Below, piece by piece: positions 1-7,628 of a DNA stretch of 50,894 nt. Made by a program: the position numbers and the translations under genes. Location: positions 1 to 50,894 of the forward strand of contig ABYL01000042.1 of the NCBI GenBank assembly GCA_000173575.1. The letters run 5' to 3'. The notes beneath the pieces were generated by a model. It was given only the letters and a program-made list of their open reading frames with translations. It searched no databases and had not been told where the DNA came from. The DNA comes from Burkholderia sp. H160 (lineage in GTDB: Bacteria > Pseudomonadota > Gammaproteobacteria > Burkholderiales > Burkholderiaceae). Positions within the stretch are counted from its first letter, which is position 1, and every line of letters begins with the position of its first letter.

Positions 1-1
1 G

Positions 2-124
2 TGGATATTGAACCGCAACGGCATAGTGCCGGACGATGCGCATCTCGACGCGCATTCGCTGGCGGCCATCCGCATGCCGAACCGGGATGGCTTCGTGCCG
101 GACCCGCGACCGGGCAGGCTTTGA
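2..124 (+). CDS. Possible C-terminal end of a gene cut by the window edge
   Basis: Frame 2 is open from the first base to a TGA at 122-124 and encodes about 40 residues rich in Asp, Pro and Arg, with ordinary composition for a high-GC proteobacterial protein. I do not recognise the family, and the gene would begin upstream of the window. It converges on the monooxygenase gene that ends at 179. The call rests only on an open, plausible reading frame; the region could equally be non-coding. Confidence 0.25.
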   Translation, partial: WILNRNGIVPDDAHLDAHSLAAIRMPNRDGFVPDPRPGRL

Positions 125-178
125 CAGGCGTTTGCCGGCGGGCGTGGGCTTGGCACCTCGCTCGCCGGCGCGCCTTCT

Positions 179-1561
179 TCAGGAAGCGGCCGCCGCGAGT
201 TCGCCGCGCTCCGGAGCCTTCTGCGTGTGGCGATTGACCGGACGCGGCAGCCCCAGATGCTCGCGCAGCGTGCGGCCCGCGTACTCGGTGCGAAAGAGTC
301 CACGGCGCTGCAATTCCGGCACGACGGTATCGGCGAATTCGCTGAGCCCGCCCGGCAGCCACGGCGACATGATGTTGAAGCCGTCCGCGCCTTCCTCTTC
401 GAACCATTGCTGTAATTGGTCCGCGATGCTCTGCGGCGTGCCGATCACCTGCTGATGTCCGCGCGCGCCCGCGATGCGCAGATACAGGTCGCGGATCGTC
501 AGATTGTCGCGCCGCGCGAGGTCGAGCAATAGCCGTTGCCGGCTCTTGCCGCCATTGGTTTCGGGCAGATCCGGCACGGGGCCGTCGAGCGGGTACTGCG
601 ACAGGTCGATGCCACCCGACATCTTCGACAGCAACGCGAGCCCGACCGTTGGATCGATCAGCTCCTGCAACGCGTCGAACTTGTCGCGCGCTTCCTGCTG
701 CGTTTTGCCGATCACCGGGAAGATGCCCGGCATGATCTTTAGATGCTCCGGCGCGCGTCCATAGCGCGCGAGTCGTCCTTTGACGTCGCGGTAGAACTGC
801 TGCGCTTCGTCGAGCGTTTGATGCGCGACGAAAATCACCTCGGCCGTTTGCGCGGCCAGCTCGCGCCCGGCTTCCGACGCGCCCGCCTGCACGACGACCG
901 GCCAGCCCTGCGGCGAGCGCGCGACGTTCAACGGACCGCGCACGCTGAAGTGCTTGCCGCGATGGCCGAGCACGTGCAGCTTGTCGGCGTCGAAATAGAT
1001 GCCGCTCGCCTTGTCGCGCACGAAAGCATCGTCTTCCCAACTGTCCCACAGACCCGCGACCACGTCGTAGAACTCTTTCGCGCGCTCGTAGCGCACCGCG
1101 TGATCGAGGTGCCTTTCGAGGCTGAAGTTGTGCGCCTCCGTTTCCGTGCTGGACGTGACGAGGTTCCAGCCCGAGCGGCCGCCGCTCAGATGATCGAGCG
1201 ACGCGAATTTGCGCGCGACGTTGTACGGCTCGTTGAAGCTGGTCGACACGGTTGCGATCAGCCCGATACGGTCCGTCACAACCGACAGCGCGGAGAGCAG
1301 CGTCAACGGCTCGAAGTGATCGGCGCGCGCGGTGCGCGAGAGCGACGGCAGATGCGTGTCGCGCACGCTGACGCTGTCCGCGAAAAAGATCGCGTCGAAT
1401 TTGGCCCGCTCGGCGATGCGCGCGAGTTGCGCGTAGTGCGCGAAATCGAGGCCGCCCGCCGCATGCGTGTCGGGATGACGCCACGCGGCGATGTGATGGC
1501 CCGTCTCCATCAGGAACGCACCGAGGCTCATCTGTCGTTTGTGTTGTGATGCTGCACTCAC
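179..1561 (-). CDS. LLM-class flavin-dependent monooxygenase (NtaA/SnaA/DszA type)
   Basis: This 460-residue protein looks like an FMNH2-dependent monooxygenase of the luciferase-like superfamily, NtaA/SnaA/DszA branch. Supporting features are the N-terminal LGAFLMETGHH strand, the FDAIFFADS segment near residue 55, the GGRSGWNLVTS segment near 130 and the C-terminal GFNIMSPWLPG. These enzymes use reduced flavin and O2 to cleave C-S or C-N bonds. The start is a GTG preceded seven bases upstream by AAGGAG. It is the last gene of a minus-strand operon encoding a sulfonate/nitrate-type importer, so it probably releases sulfur or nitrogen from the imported compound. The substrate cannot be read from sequence. 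Confidence 0.88.
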   Translation of the reverse strand: MSAASQHKRQMSLGAFLMETGHHIAAWRHPDTHAAGGLDFAHYAQLARIAERAKFDAIFFADSVSVRDTHLPSLSRTARADHFEPLTLLSALSVVTDRIGLIATVSTSFNEPYNVARKFASLDHLSGGRSGWNLVTSSTETEAHNFSLERHLDHAVRYERAKEFYDVVAGLWDSWEDDAFVRDKASGIYFDADKLHVLGHRGKHFSVRGPLNVARSPQGWPVVVQAGASEAGRELAAQTAEVIFVAHQTLDEAQQFYRDVKGRLARYGRAPEHLKIMPGIFPVIGKTQQEARDKFDALQELIDPTVGLALLSKMSGGIDLSQYPLDGPVPDLPETNGGKSRQRLLLDLARRDNLTIRDLYLRIAGARGHQQVIGTPQSIADQLQQWFEEEGADGFNIMSPWLPGGLSEFADTVVPELQRRGLFRTEYAGRTLREHLGLPRPVNRHTQKAPERGELAAAAS

Positions 1562-1615
1562 TGCTGGCTCCTTGTGAGAGACGTTGAGGGAAGGCGGTTG
1601 CTATCGCGGGCGGAA

Positions 1616-2401
1616 TCACCCCGCGTTCTCGGCACGCTCGGAGAAATCCGCGAGGATCTGCTCGCGCAATCGCACGAAGCGCGGGTCGCTGCGCTCGCGC
1701 GGCCGCGGCAAGCCGACATGCGTAATCCGCTTGATGCGACCAGGGCGCGGCGCCATCGTCACCACGCGATCGCCGAGATGAATCGCTTCGTCGACGTCGT
1801 GCGTGACGAGGATCATCGTGATGCGTTCGCTTTCCCAGATCCGTTGCAGCTCGTTTTGCAGACGCGCGCGGGTGAGGGCATCGAGCGCGCCGAACGGTTC
1901 GTCGAGCAACAGCACTCGCGGGCGATTCACGAGCCCGCGCGCGATCGCCACGCGCTGCGCCATGCCGCCCGACAGCTGATGCGGATACGCATGCTCGAAG
2001 CCTTGCAGGCCGACGAGCCCGACGTGCTCGGCCACCGCGTCGCGCTTCTGTTGCGGCGAGAGCGGCGCGTTGCGCAGCGCGGCGAGGATGTTCTGCGACG
2101 CCGTCAGCCAGGGAAACAGCCGGTGATCCTGGAACACGATGCCACGTTCGAGTGACGTATCGCGCACGCGCTCGCCGTCGACGCTGATATCACCGCGATA
2201 GTCGGTGTCGAGACCGGCGACGAGGCGCAGCAGCGTGGACTTGCCGCAGCCACTTGCACCGAGCACGCTGATGAATTCGCCCGCCGCGATGTCGAGTGAG
2301 ATGTCGTCGAGCACGAGCAGGTCGTCGTCCGCATCGCGTTGGCGCGCATAGCGCTTGCTGACGCCGCGAATGCGGATGCCTTTGGAAACCGTGGTGGTCA
2401 T
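1616..2401 (-). CDS. ABC transporter ATP-binding protein, SsuB/TauB type
   Basis: A 261-residue nucleotide-binding subunit of an aliphatic sulfonate/nitrate-type importer. It carries a Walker A motif (GASGCGKST, about residue 48), a QDHRLFPW Q-loop, the LSGGMAQR signature and a VLLLDEP Walker B. The reading frame stays open upstream, but the start at 2401 has GGAGG at a proper distance and places the usual N terminus first, so the 24-residue extension is probably not translated. It sits between a permease gene and the monooxygenase gene and should power the permease pair upstream. Confidence 0.92.
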   Translation of the reverse strand: MTTTVSKGIRIRGVSKRYARQRDADDDLLVLDDISLDIAAGEFISVLGASGCGKSTLLRLVAGLDTDYRGDISVDGERVRDTSLERGIVFQDHRLFPWLTASQNILAALRNAPLSPQQKRDAVAEHVGLVGLQGFEHAYPHQLSGGMAQRVAIARGLVNRPRVLLLDEPFGALDALTRARLQNELQRIWESERITMILVTHDVDEAIHLGDRVVTMAPRPGRIKRITHVGLPRPRERSDPRFVRLREQILADFSERAENAG

Positions 2402-2444
2402 GAGTTCGCCTCCTGTTGATGAGCCGCTTGACTGACGATCCACC

Positions 2445-3344
2445 TCATGCGACGGCGCGTTCGCGCGGCGCACCGCTGCGGCGCGCTATCACGCGTCGCT
2501 CGACGCCTCGGGCGAGCGCATTGAGTGCCCAGCCCGTCAGTCCGACGACGATGATGCCGAACAGCACGAGGTCCATCCTGAACTGCTCGCTGCCGTCGAT
2601 CAGAGTGTTGCCGATGCCGCTGCCCGCGACCAGCAGATACTCGGCGCCGAGCGTAGCGAGCCACGAATAGATGAGCCCTAGGTAGAGGCCCGTGAAGATC
2701 GTCGGCAACGCGGCGGGCAGGATCACGTAGCGGATCAACTGGATGCGTGAGTAGCGCAACGCACGCGCGACCTCGATGTAGGAGCGCGGCACCGCGTGGA
2801 TGCCGTCGCAGGTATGTGCCGCGACGGGGAGCAACGCCGCGAGCGACAGGAAAACGACTTTCGCCATATCGCCGAGGCCGAACCAGACGGAGATTAGCGG
2901 GATCCACGCGAACAGCGAGATCTGCTTGAACGTGTCGAAGCTCGGGCCGATCAACCGAGTCGCGATGCGCGAGAGTCCTAGCACCGAGCCCAGCAGCAGG
3001 CCGCCCACCGTACCGATGATAAAACCGCTCGCCTCGCGCGCCAGCGAAGCCGACAGCGCGCGCAGCAACGCGCCGCTTTCGATCTGCTGCCACGCGGTAT
3101 GCGCGACATCGGCTGGGCTCACGAGCAGGCCGCTCTTGACGAGACGTAACGCCGACACGAGCCACCATAGCGCGAACAACACGAGCGGCAGCACGAGCCC
3201 GCGCCAGTTGACGGCGGCCAGAAGGGTCCTGAGCGCTGCCACGCGAGTCGGCCTGGCGGGCGCTTCGCAACTGCATGGTGGCGGAGCGCTTCTGAGTGGC
3301 TCGAAGAAGCGGCGCAGCGCATCGGAAGCAGGGGGGCGTGCCAT
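2445..3344 (-). CDS. ABC transporter permease (SsuC/TauC type), second of two
   Basis: A 299-residue inner-membrane permease of the BPD_transp_1 family. It has about six hydrophobic segments, beginning with the stretch LVLPLVLFALWW, and a cytoplasmic coupling loop of the type EVARALRYSRIQ. The open frame extends 76 residues further upstream over the preceding gene, but that part is Arg-rich and not permease-like, so I chose ATG 3344. The operon has two different permeases (this and 3368-4237), which suggests a heterodimeric channel served by the one ATPase downstream. Confidence 0.88.
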   Translation of the reverse strand: MARPPASDALRRFFEPLRSAPPPCSCEAPARPTRVAALRTLLAAVNWRGLVLPLVLFALWWLVSALRLVKSGLLVSPADVAHTAWQQIESGALLRALSASLAREASGFIIGTVGGLLLGSVLGLSRIATRLIGPSFDTFKQISLFAWIPLISVWFGLGDMAKVVFLSLAALLPVAAHTCDGIHAVPRSYIEVARALRYSRIQLIRYVILPAALPTIFTGLYLGLIYSWLATLGAEYLLVAGSGIGNTLIDGSEQFRMDLVLFGIIVVGLTGWALNALARGVERRVIARRSGAPRERAVA

Positions 3345-3367
3345 GTCGGAGTCCCGAAACGAGGCGC

Positions 3368-4237
3368 CTACTCGCGAAACGCCGAAGGTTGGCCGCGCCG
3401 CAGCCGCGCTTCGAGCGCATCGAGCAGACAGTTGATCGCAAAGCCGATCGCGCCGACGATCACGACGGACGCCATGACCAGATCGAGTTGAAAGAGTTGT
3501 CGCCCATAGACGATCAGATAGCCGAGCCCTTCTGACGAGGCCACCAGTTCGACGACGACCAGCGCGAGCCACGCTTTCGTGAACGCGAGCCGCACGCCGG
3601 TGGCGAGCGTCGGCACGGCGGCCGGCAGCACCACGTAGGCGATGCGCTGCCAGCGGCCATAGCCGAACACGCGCGCGGCTTCATCGAGCGCGGCGGGGGT
3701 CTGGCGAAAACCCTGCATCGTGCTCAACGTGACGGGCACGAGCGCGGCATGCGCGATCAGGATGTACTTGAGCGGCTCCCCGACGCCGACGAGCAGCAGC
3801 AGAAACGGCAGCCAGCCGAGCACGGGAATCTGCACGAGCGCATTGAAACCCGGCAAGACGTACGCTTCGACGGTGCGCGACAGGCCGAGCGCCGCGCCGA
3901 TCATGAACCCCGCCAGGGTGCCCGCGCCGAAGCCGAGCAGCACGCGCTGCAGGCTGACGAGCGTGTGGTGCGCGAGGTCGCCGTTGCGCGCGAGATCGTA
4001 CAGCGTGTCGAACACCATCTGCGGCGGCGGAAGGATTTGCGGCGCGATCCAGCCGCGCTCGCAGCCGATGCTCCAGAGCGCGAACAGCGTGGCGGGCAGC
4101 AGCCAGGGCGCGAGATGCCAGCCGACGGCGCGCGCGCGTCGTCGCAGGTTGGCGTTTGCCTGCGCCTTCGCTTCGCTTGCCACCTGCGCTGCGGCTTGCG
4201 CCGCGGCGGGGGACCATTCGCCAAGCGCCTTGCTCAT
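3368..4237 (-). CDS. ABC transporter permease (SsuC/TauC type), first of two
   Basis: A 289-residue permease with a charged N-terminal tail of about 40 residues, then a series of membrane segments. The BPD_transp_1 coupling loop reads EAARVFGYGRWQ near residue 190. GGAG stands at good spacing before the ATG at 4237. It lies 13 bp downstream of the binding-protein gene and 23 bp upstream of the second permease gene. It differs clearly in sequence from the second permease, so the pair is not a recent tandem duplication. Confidence 0.9.
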   Translation of the reverse strand: MSKALGEWSPAAAQAAAQVASEAKAQANANLRRRARAVGWHLAPWLLPATLFALWSIGCERGWIAPQILPPPQMVFDTLYDLARNGDLAHHTLVSLQRVLLGFGAGTLAGFMIGAALGLSRTVEAYVLPGFNALVQIPVLGWLPFLLLLVGVGEPLKYILIAHAALVPVTLSTMQGFRQTPAALDEAARVFGYGRWQRIAYVVLPAAVPTLATGVRLAFTKAWLALVVVELVASSEGLGYLIVYGRQLFQLDLVMASVVIVGAIGFAINCLLDALEARLRRGQPSAFRE

Positions 4238-4250
4238 CGTCGATCTCCGG

Positions 4251-5345
4251 TCAGCCGAGGGGTTTGCCTTGCGCGTCGTAGCGCGTCCAGTAGTGATCGA
4301 GCGACTGGCTGTGCAACGCGTTGTCGAGATAGCGCGGCTCGAACCAGCCGTCGACGTCGACGGGCTGACGGATCAGCTTGAGCTTCAGCGCATCGCTCGA
4401 CACGGCTTTGTAGCGCGCGACGATGAACGGATCGATTAGCGGCGAGTTGCGCGACTTCAGCTCCTGATTCGCGAACTCGGCCTGCCATGACGCGTAGCTG
4501 ACGCCGCTTTTCGCCCACAGCTTGAACAGCGCGTCGCGGTTTGCTTCATCTGACGACCATTGCGCGCCTTTGACGAACACGTTGACGACCCGCTGCACGA
4601 TGTCGGGATGCGCGCGGTCGAAGTCGTCGAGCACGAGCAGGTGCGATTGCCGCGTGAACTGGGGACCGGCCGTCTGCGATTCGTAGACGATCTTGGCGAG
4701 GCCCTGATCGCGCAGCTTGTAGAGGTTATAGTCGTTGACCGACGCGTCGATGCCCTTGGACGACAGCGCCGCGAGCGCGCTAGCCGAATCCAGATTGATC
4801 ACATGCAGATCTCGCTCGTCGAGCTGGTTGGCGGCGAGCACGTTGTCGGCGACGAGCTGGAGGTTGGTGCCGCGAAAGATCGATACGCGGCGGCCCTTCA
4901 GATCCTTGATGTTCTGCACGGGCGAGTCAGGCGGCACGGCGAACTTCACGCCGACACGTACACCCGATTCGAGCAGGATGCGCGTCTTCAATCCGTTCGC
5001 GCGGCCGAGCACGGACGGCAGATCACCCTGAAACGCGAAGTCGAGCGACTTGTCGGCAATCGCTTCGTTGACGGCGGGGCCCGCGCCCTTGAAGAAAAGC
5101 CATTCGACCTTGATGCCGTCGGCAGCGAATTCCTTTTCGAGCAACTGGAGCTGTTGCACGGTGGCGGCTGGTGAGCCGCCGAAGGTCGGCGGATCGCCGC
5201 CGCCTTGGTGCGCGACGCCGATGCGGATCACGGCAGGTTTGTCCGCGTGGGCCTGGGCTACCGTGAAGACCAGTGCCGCGGCGAGCAACGCGGACTTCAG
5301 CAGGGAGAGGGTTCGCAGAAAGTTTCGCGGGATTCGATTAGCCAT
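4251..5345 (-). CDS. ABC transporter substrate-binding protein, sulfonate/nitrate/taurine type
   Basis: A 364-residue periplasmic binding protein of the SsuA/NMT1 family. An N-terminal signal peptide (positive residues, then a hydrophobic ALLAAALVFTVAQAHA core) has a likely cleavage after AHA. The mature part begins with IRIGVAHQGGG and contains DFAFQGDLPSVL and LKGRRVSIFRGTN, typical of this fold. It is the first gene of the minus-strand importer operon. No strong ribosome binding site precedes the ATG at 5345. The ligand cannot be predicted; an organosulfur compound fits the monooxygenase at the end of the operon. Confidence 0.9.
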   Translation of the reverse strand: MANRIPRNFLRTLSLLKSALLAAALVFTVAQAHADKPAVIRIGVAHQGGGDPPTFGGSPAATVQQLQLLEKEFAADGIKVEWLFFKGAGPAVNEAIADKSLDFAFQGDLPSVLGRANGLKTRILLESGVRVGVKFAVPPDSPVQNIKDLKGRRVSIFRGTNLQLVADNVLAANQLDERDLHVINLDSASALAALSSKGIDASVNDYNLYKLRDQGLAKIVYESQTAGPQFTRQSHLLVLDDFDRAHPDIVQRVVNVFVKGAQWSSDEANRDALFKLWAKSGVSYASWQAEFANQELKSRNSPLIDPFIVARYKAVSSDALKLKLIRQPVDVDGWFEPRYLDNALHSQSLDHYWTRYDAQGKPLG

Positions 5346-6388
5346 TGATAGGGACGATGCGCAGCGCAGCGCGGCGTGGTCGTGGATTGCTCATTCTTGT
5401 CGACGCCCTTCCGTGGGACAAGGAAGCATTGCTGCTATGGATATGCGCGGCGGTGCTTTTCGGACGGAAGAGGCGAACGGTTGCCAAAGTGAGCCGTTGA
5501 GACGGATAAATACGTGTCGCAGTGCGGTTTGAGCACGCTGGATAGCGAGGGTGACCGTCTAGGCGAATTCTCATTTCGGGTTGCGTGTTGGAGCGCTGAT
5601 AAAGTGGCTGCAACTGCCCAAATTGTGTTGAGCGATAGTTCGCGGTCAGCTCACACGGAATAAGCGCTGCCGCGGCCGATCGCAGGCTATGGGGGCCGTA
5701 GCCGATACATTGCGCCGACTGGTCGCGGCAGGTTTTAGCCCTACATTGCCGAACTGGCGCTTGACGTCGCGAAAGCCAGAAAATGCGTGTAGATCCCGGA
5801 TTTAACTTGACATGATTAAGTTCAGCGAAGGTTTGAGCCGTCGGGGTTGCTTCCAGATGTCCGTTCCAGCGCGATTCGCGAAGACACGGTAGGGATAACA
5901 CCCGTTATCGCGTCAACCCGCGCGCCAGTGTCTGCTCTGTCCATCCCTGTCCGATCCCGTCGCCGGCGAGCGGACCGGGGGGCGGCCGCCTGCCCCCAGC
6001 CGCCCGGTCGAGCCATCAAGAGGATCTGACGGGACGGTCCCAAGAGAGCAGTTCGGCCCACTCCATATTGCAGTGCCCGGGAAACCTGCCGTCGGATTGG
6101 CTGCATGACTCCGAAACATGACGGACGAGCTGCGCACACAGTTCGGCCTTATGTGAAGCTTTACATGAGGCCGAACTCTGCTCCTTCAAACGCGGTGTTG
6201 GATGGCCGTAACGTCCCGGACAGCCGCCCTTGAAACAGCGGAGGGGAGGCCGTCTGTTGATCGGCAATGCGCCAAAGTATCGCAAGCTGGCCCCTGTCTG
6301 TGCTGCCAACTGGCCATGCTCAGATCTCGGCGCGCGCTGTGTCCGTATCAGACACCGGGCGCATCGGTCCGTCTGCGCTGCAGCAGGA
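5346..6388. other. Gene-free stretch of about 1 kb
   Basis: No convincing gene was found on either strand. Open frames here are rich in Arg, Ser and Cys with no recognisable motif and no ribosome binding site. The stretch should contain the promoter of the sulfonate-type operon (reading left from 5345), but I could not identify a clear -35/-10 pair. Its one striking element is the 38-bp palindrome at 6140-6177. It lies at the boundary between a conserved operon and accessory genes, so it may be a scar of past insertions. Confidence 0.6.
6140..6177. repeat. 38-bp near-perfect palindrome
   Basis: Two 10-bp perfect outer arms (AGTTCGGCCT and AGGCCGAACT) enclose an inner ATGTGAAG/CTTTACAT palindrome. 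By eye, 17 of 19 paired positions are Watson-Crick and the other two would be G-U wobbles in RNA. There is no loop, so as DNA it resembles a protein-binding or recombination site rather than a terminator. It is about 200 bp beyond the end of the SET-domain gene and 1.5 kb from the tyrosine recombinase gene. Confidence 0.7.
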
Positions 6389-6838
6389 TTATGCCGACGC
6401 AGCATCGCTGCCGAGCATAGTTCGACGGCATCCTGATGCACCGCAATGGCAGGTGTACTGGATCCGGATGTCGTCGGTGACTGAACCGTCGACTGTCAGA
6501 CCGTAGTCGATAAAAAGCTCCTCGCCGGGTGCGATAGCGGCGAGCGTATGAATGAACACCCGCTCGCCCATCTCGATCGCTTCGCAGTTGGGAACGCACG
6601 CATGGTTCAGAAAGCGCGCGCTGTTGCCGCCGCGGCTGCCGTCGATCACACGCCCATCCGACAGGCCGAACACGAACGTGTGGCCAGCCTCAGAGCGTTG
6701 GCGGGCGGCGGCGCGCCGCCAGCTGGTCACTTCCCCCTTGTATTCGATGACCCGATCGCCCGCGGCGAGCGGCTGTAGCGCGAACAGTCCCATGCCGTGG
6801 ACGGGAGAACGTCGTGCGGTGATGCGTCGCAATCGCAT
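6389..6838 (-). CDS. SET-domain protein-lysine methyltransferase
   Basis: A 149-residue protein that is almost only a SET domain. An N-SET GMGLFAL motif lies at residues 15-21, an NHACVPN motif (SAM/active-site knot) at 78-84, an EELFIDYG motif at 106-113, and a post-SET Cys cluster (C130, C132, C137). Such proteins transfer methyl from S-adenosylmethionine to lysine side chains; the bacterial targets are mostly unknown. The start at 6838 was chosen because AAGGAAG lies before it and the longer frame adds only non-SET sequence. It stands alone in accessory DNA. Confidence 0.88.
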   Translation of the reverse strand: MRLRRITARRSPVHGMGLFALQPLAAGDRVIEYKGEVTSWRRAAARQRSEAGHTFVFGLSDGRVIDGSRGGNSARFLNHACVPNCEAIEMGERVFIHTLAAIAPGEELFIDYGLTVDGSVTDDIRIQYTCHCGASGCRRTMLGSDAASA

Positions 6839-7197
6839 GGTGTCGCTTCCTTCGGGTGCGTCGTTCGTTAAGGATGGTTGATGGGCGCCCCGAAGCATAT
6901 CGCCACGGTCGTTGTCATTCAATATCTTCCCGCCTGAAGTGCAACTAACGGTCGGACCCGCATCACCATCACACTCGGGCTTCGCCCCAAAACCAGCTGA
7001 CAAAAGGTAGCCAGCCCGGGTTGCCGTCGGGGCCGGATGCACGTGATGAGCACTGGCTAATACGCTTTCATCAAAGCGCCTTCACCTGCTGGCCGCGGAC
7101 GCGGCGCTCAACCAACTGCAGACCAGTTGCACGCGCGCTGTCGGAATCGATTCTGGAATGTGAGCTGAAGGAGGCGTCTCAACCGAAAACCGGTATC
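6839..7197. other. Intergenic stretch without a recognisable gene
   Basis: This 359-bp stretch lies between the SET-domain gene and the DUF1488-like gene, both on the minus strand. Short frames on both strands show no motif or start signal. It should hold the promoter for the SET-domain gene, but none stands out. Confidence 0.5.
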
Positions 7198-7476
7198 TCA
7201 GGGGCGCGAGAAATCTGCCGGCGTCAGCTCGGGTCGTGCCGCGGGATGGGCGAGCAACTTCCGTTCGGCCATCGCCCGGATGCGGCCGTAGCCATCGCGA
7301 AAGGTTTTGAGGATGCGCTCGTCGCCCGCGCGTGGCTCGAGCCAGAAATACGCTTCCAGCGCCGTGATCGTGATCATGCATTCGATCGGGCGGTTCTGGA
7401 CGACGAGAGAAAATGCCACGCCGAGGCGACTGGCGAGCACCTGCGGTTCAAGTTCGACGGTTTCAGCAATTTCCAT
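7198..7476 (-). CDS. DUF1488-like small protein
   Basis: A 92-residue protein beginning MEIAETVELE. Its core (AFSLVVQNRPIECMITITALEAYFWL) matches the pattern of DUF1488 proteins, where a beta strand ending in a Cys-x-Ile/Val strand is followed by an Ala-Leu-containing helix. No function is known for the family. The open frame extends 45 residues upstream, but that part is not family-like, so I prefer the ATG at 7476; a GTG slightly upstream is possible because neither start has a strong ribosome binding site. It lies 152 bp downstream of the recombinase gene on the same strand. Confidence 0.55.
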   Translation of the reverse strand: MEIAETVELEPQVLASRLGVAFSLVVQNRPIECMITITALEAYFWLEPRAGDERILKTFRDGYGRIRAMAERKLLAHPAARPELTPADFSRP

Positions 7477-7628
7477 GAGCGGCAAGGACGGCGCTTCTGA
7501 TCGGGTCACGGTGATTTTTGCACAGGTTATGCATTTTGGGTGCAGGTGAAGTTCGCGGGTTGCGGGCCATGGCGCGCCGCTTCGAACTGCGTGGAAGCCC
7601 GTGGTTCTCAATGCCGGTTGCGCCCTGA

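Noticed and set aside
743-1549. A 268-codon frame antisense to the monooxygenase gene
   Set aside because: Arg-rich shadow frame; the minus strand gene has clear family motifs and a ribosome binding site.
5338-5901. A 187-codon minus-strand frame upstream of the binding-protein gene
   Set aside because: Many Arg, Ser and Cys residues, no family similarity, overlaps the likely promoter region.
7082-7381. A 99-codon minus-strand frame
   Set aside because: Overlaps the better-supported DUF1488-like gene in another frame and has no motif.
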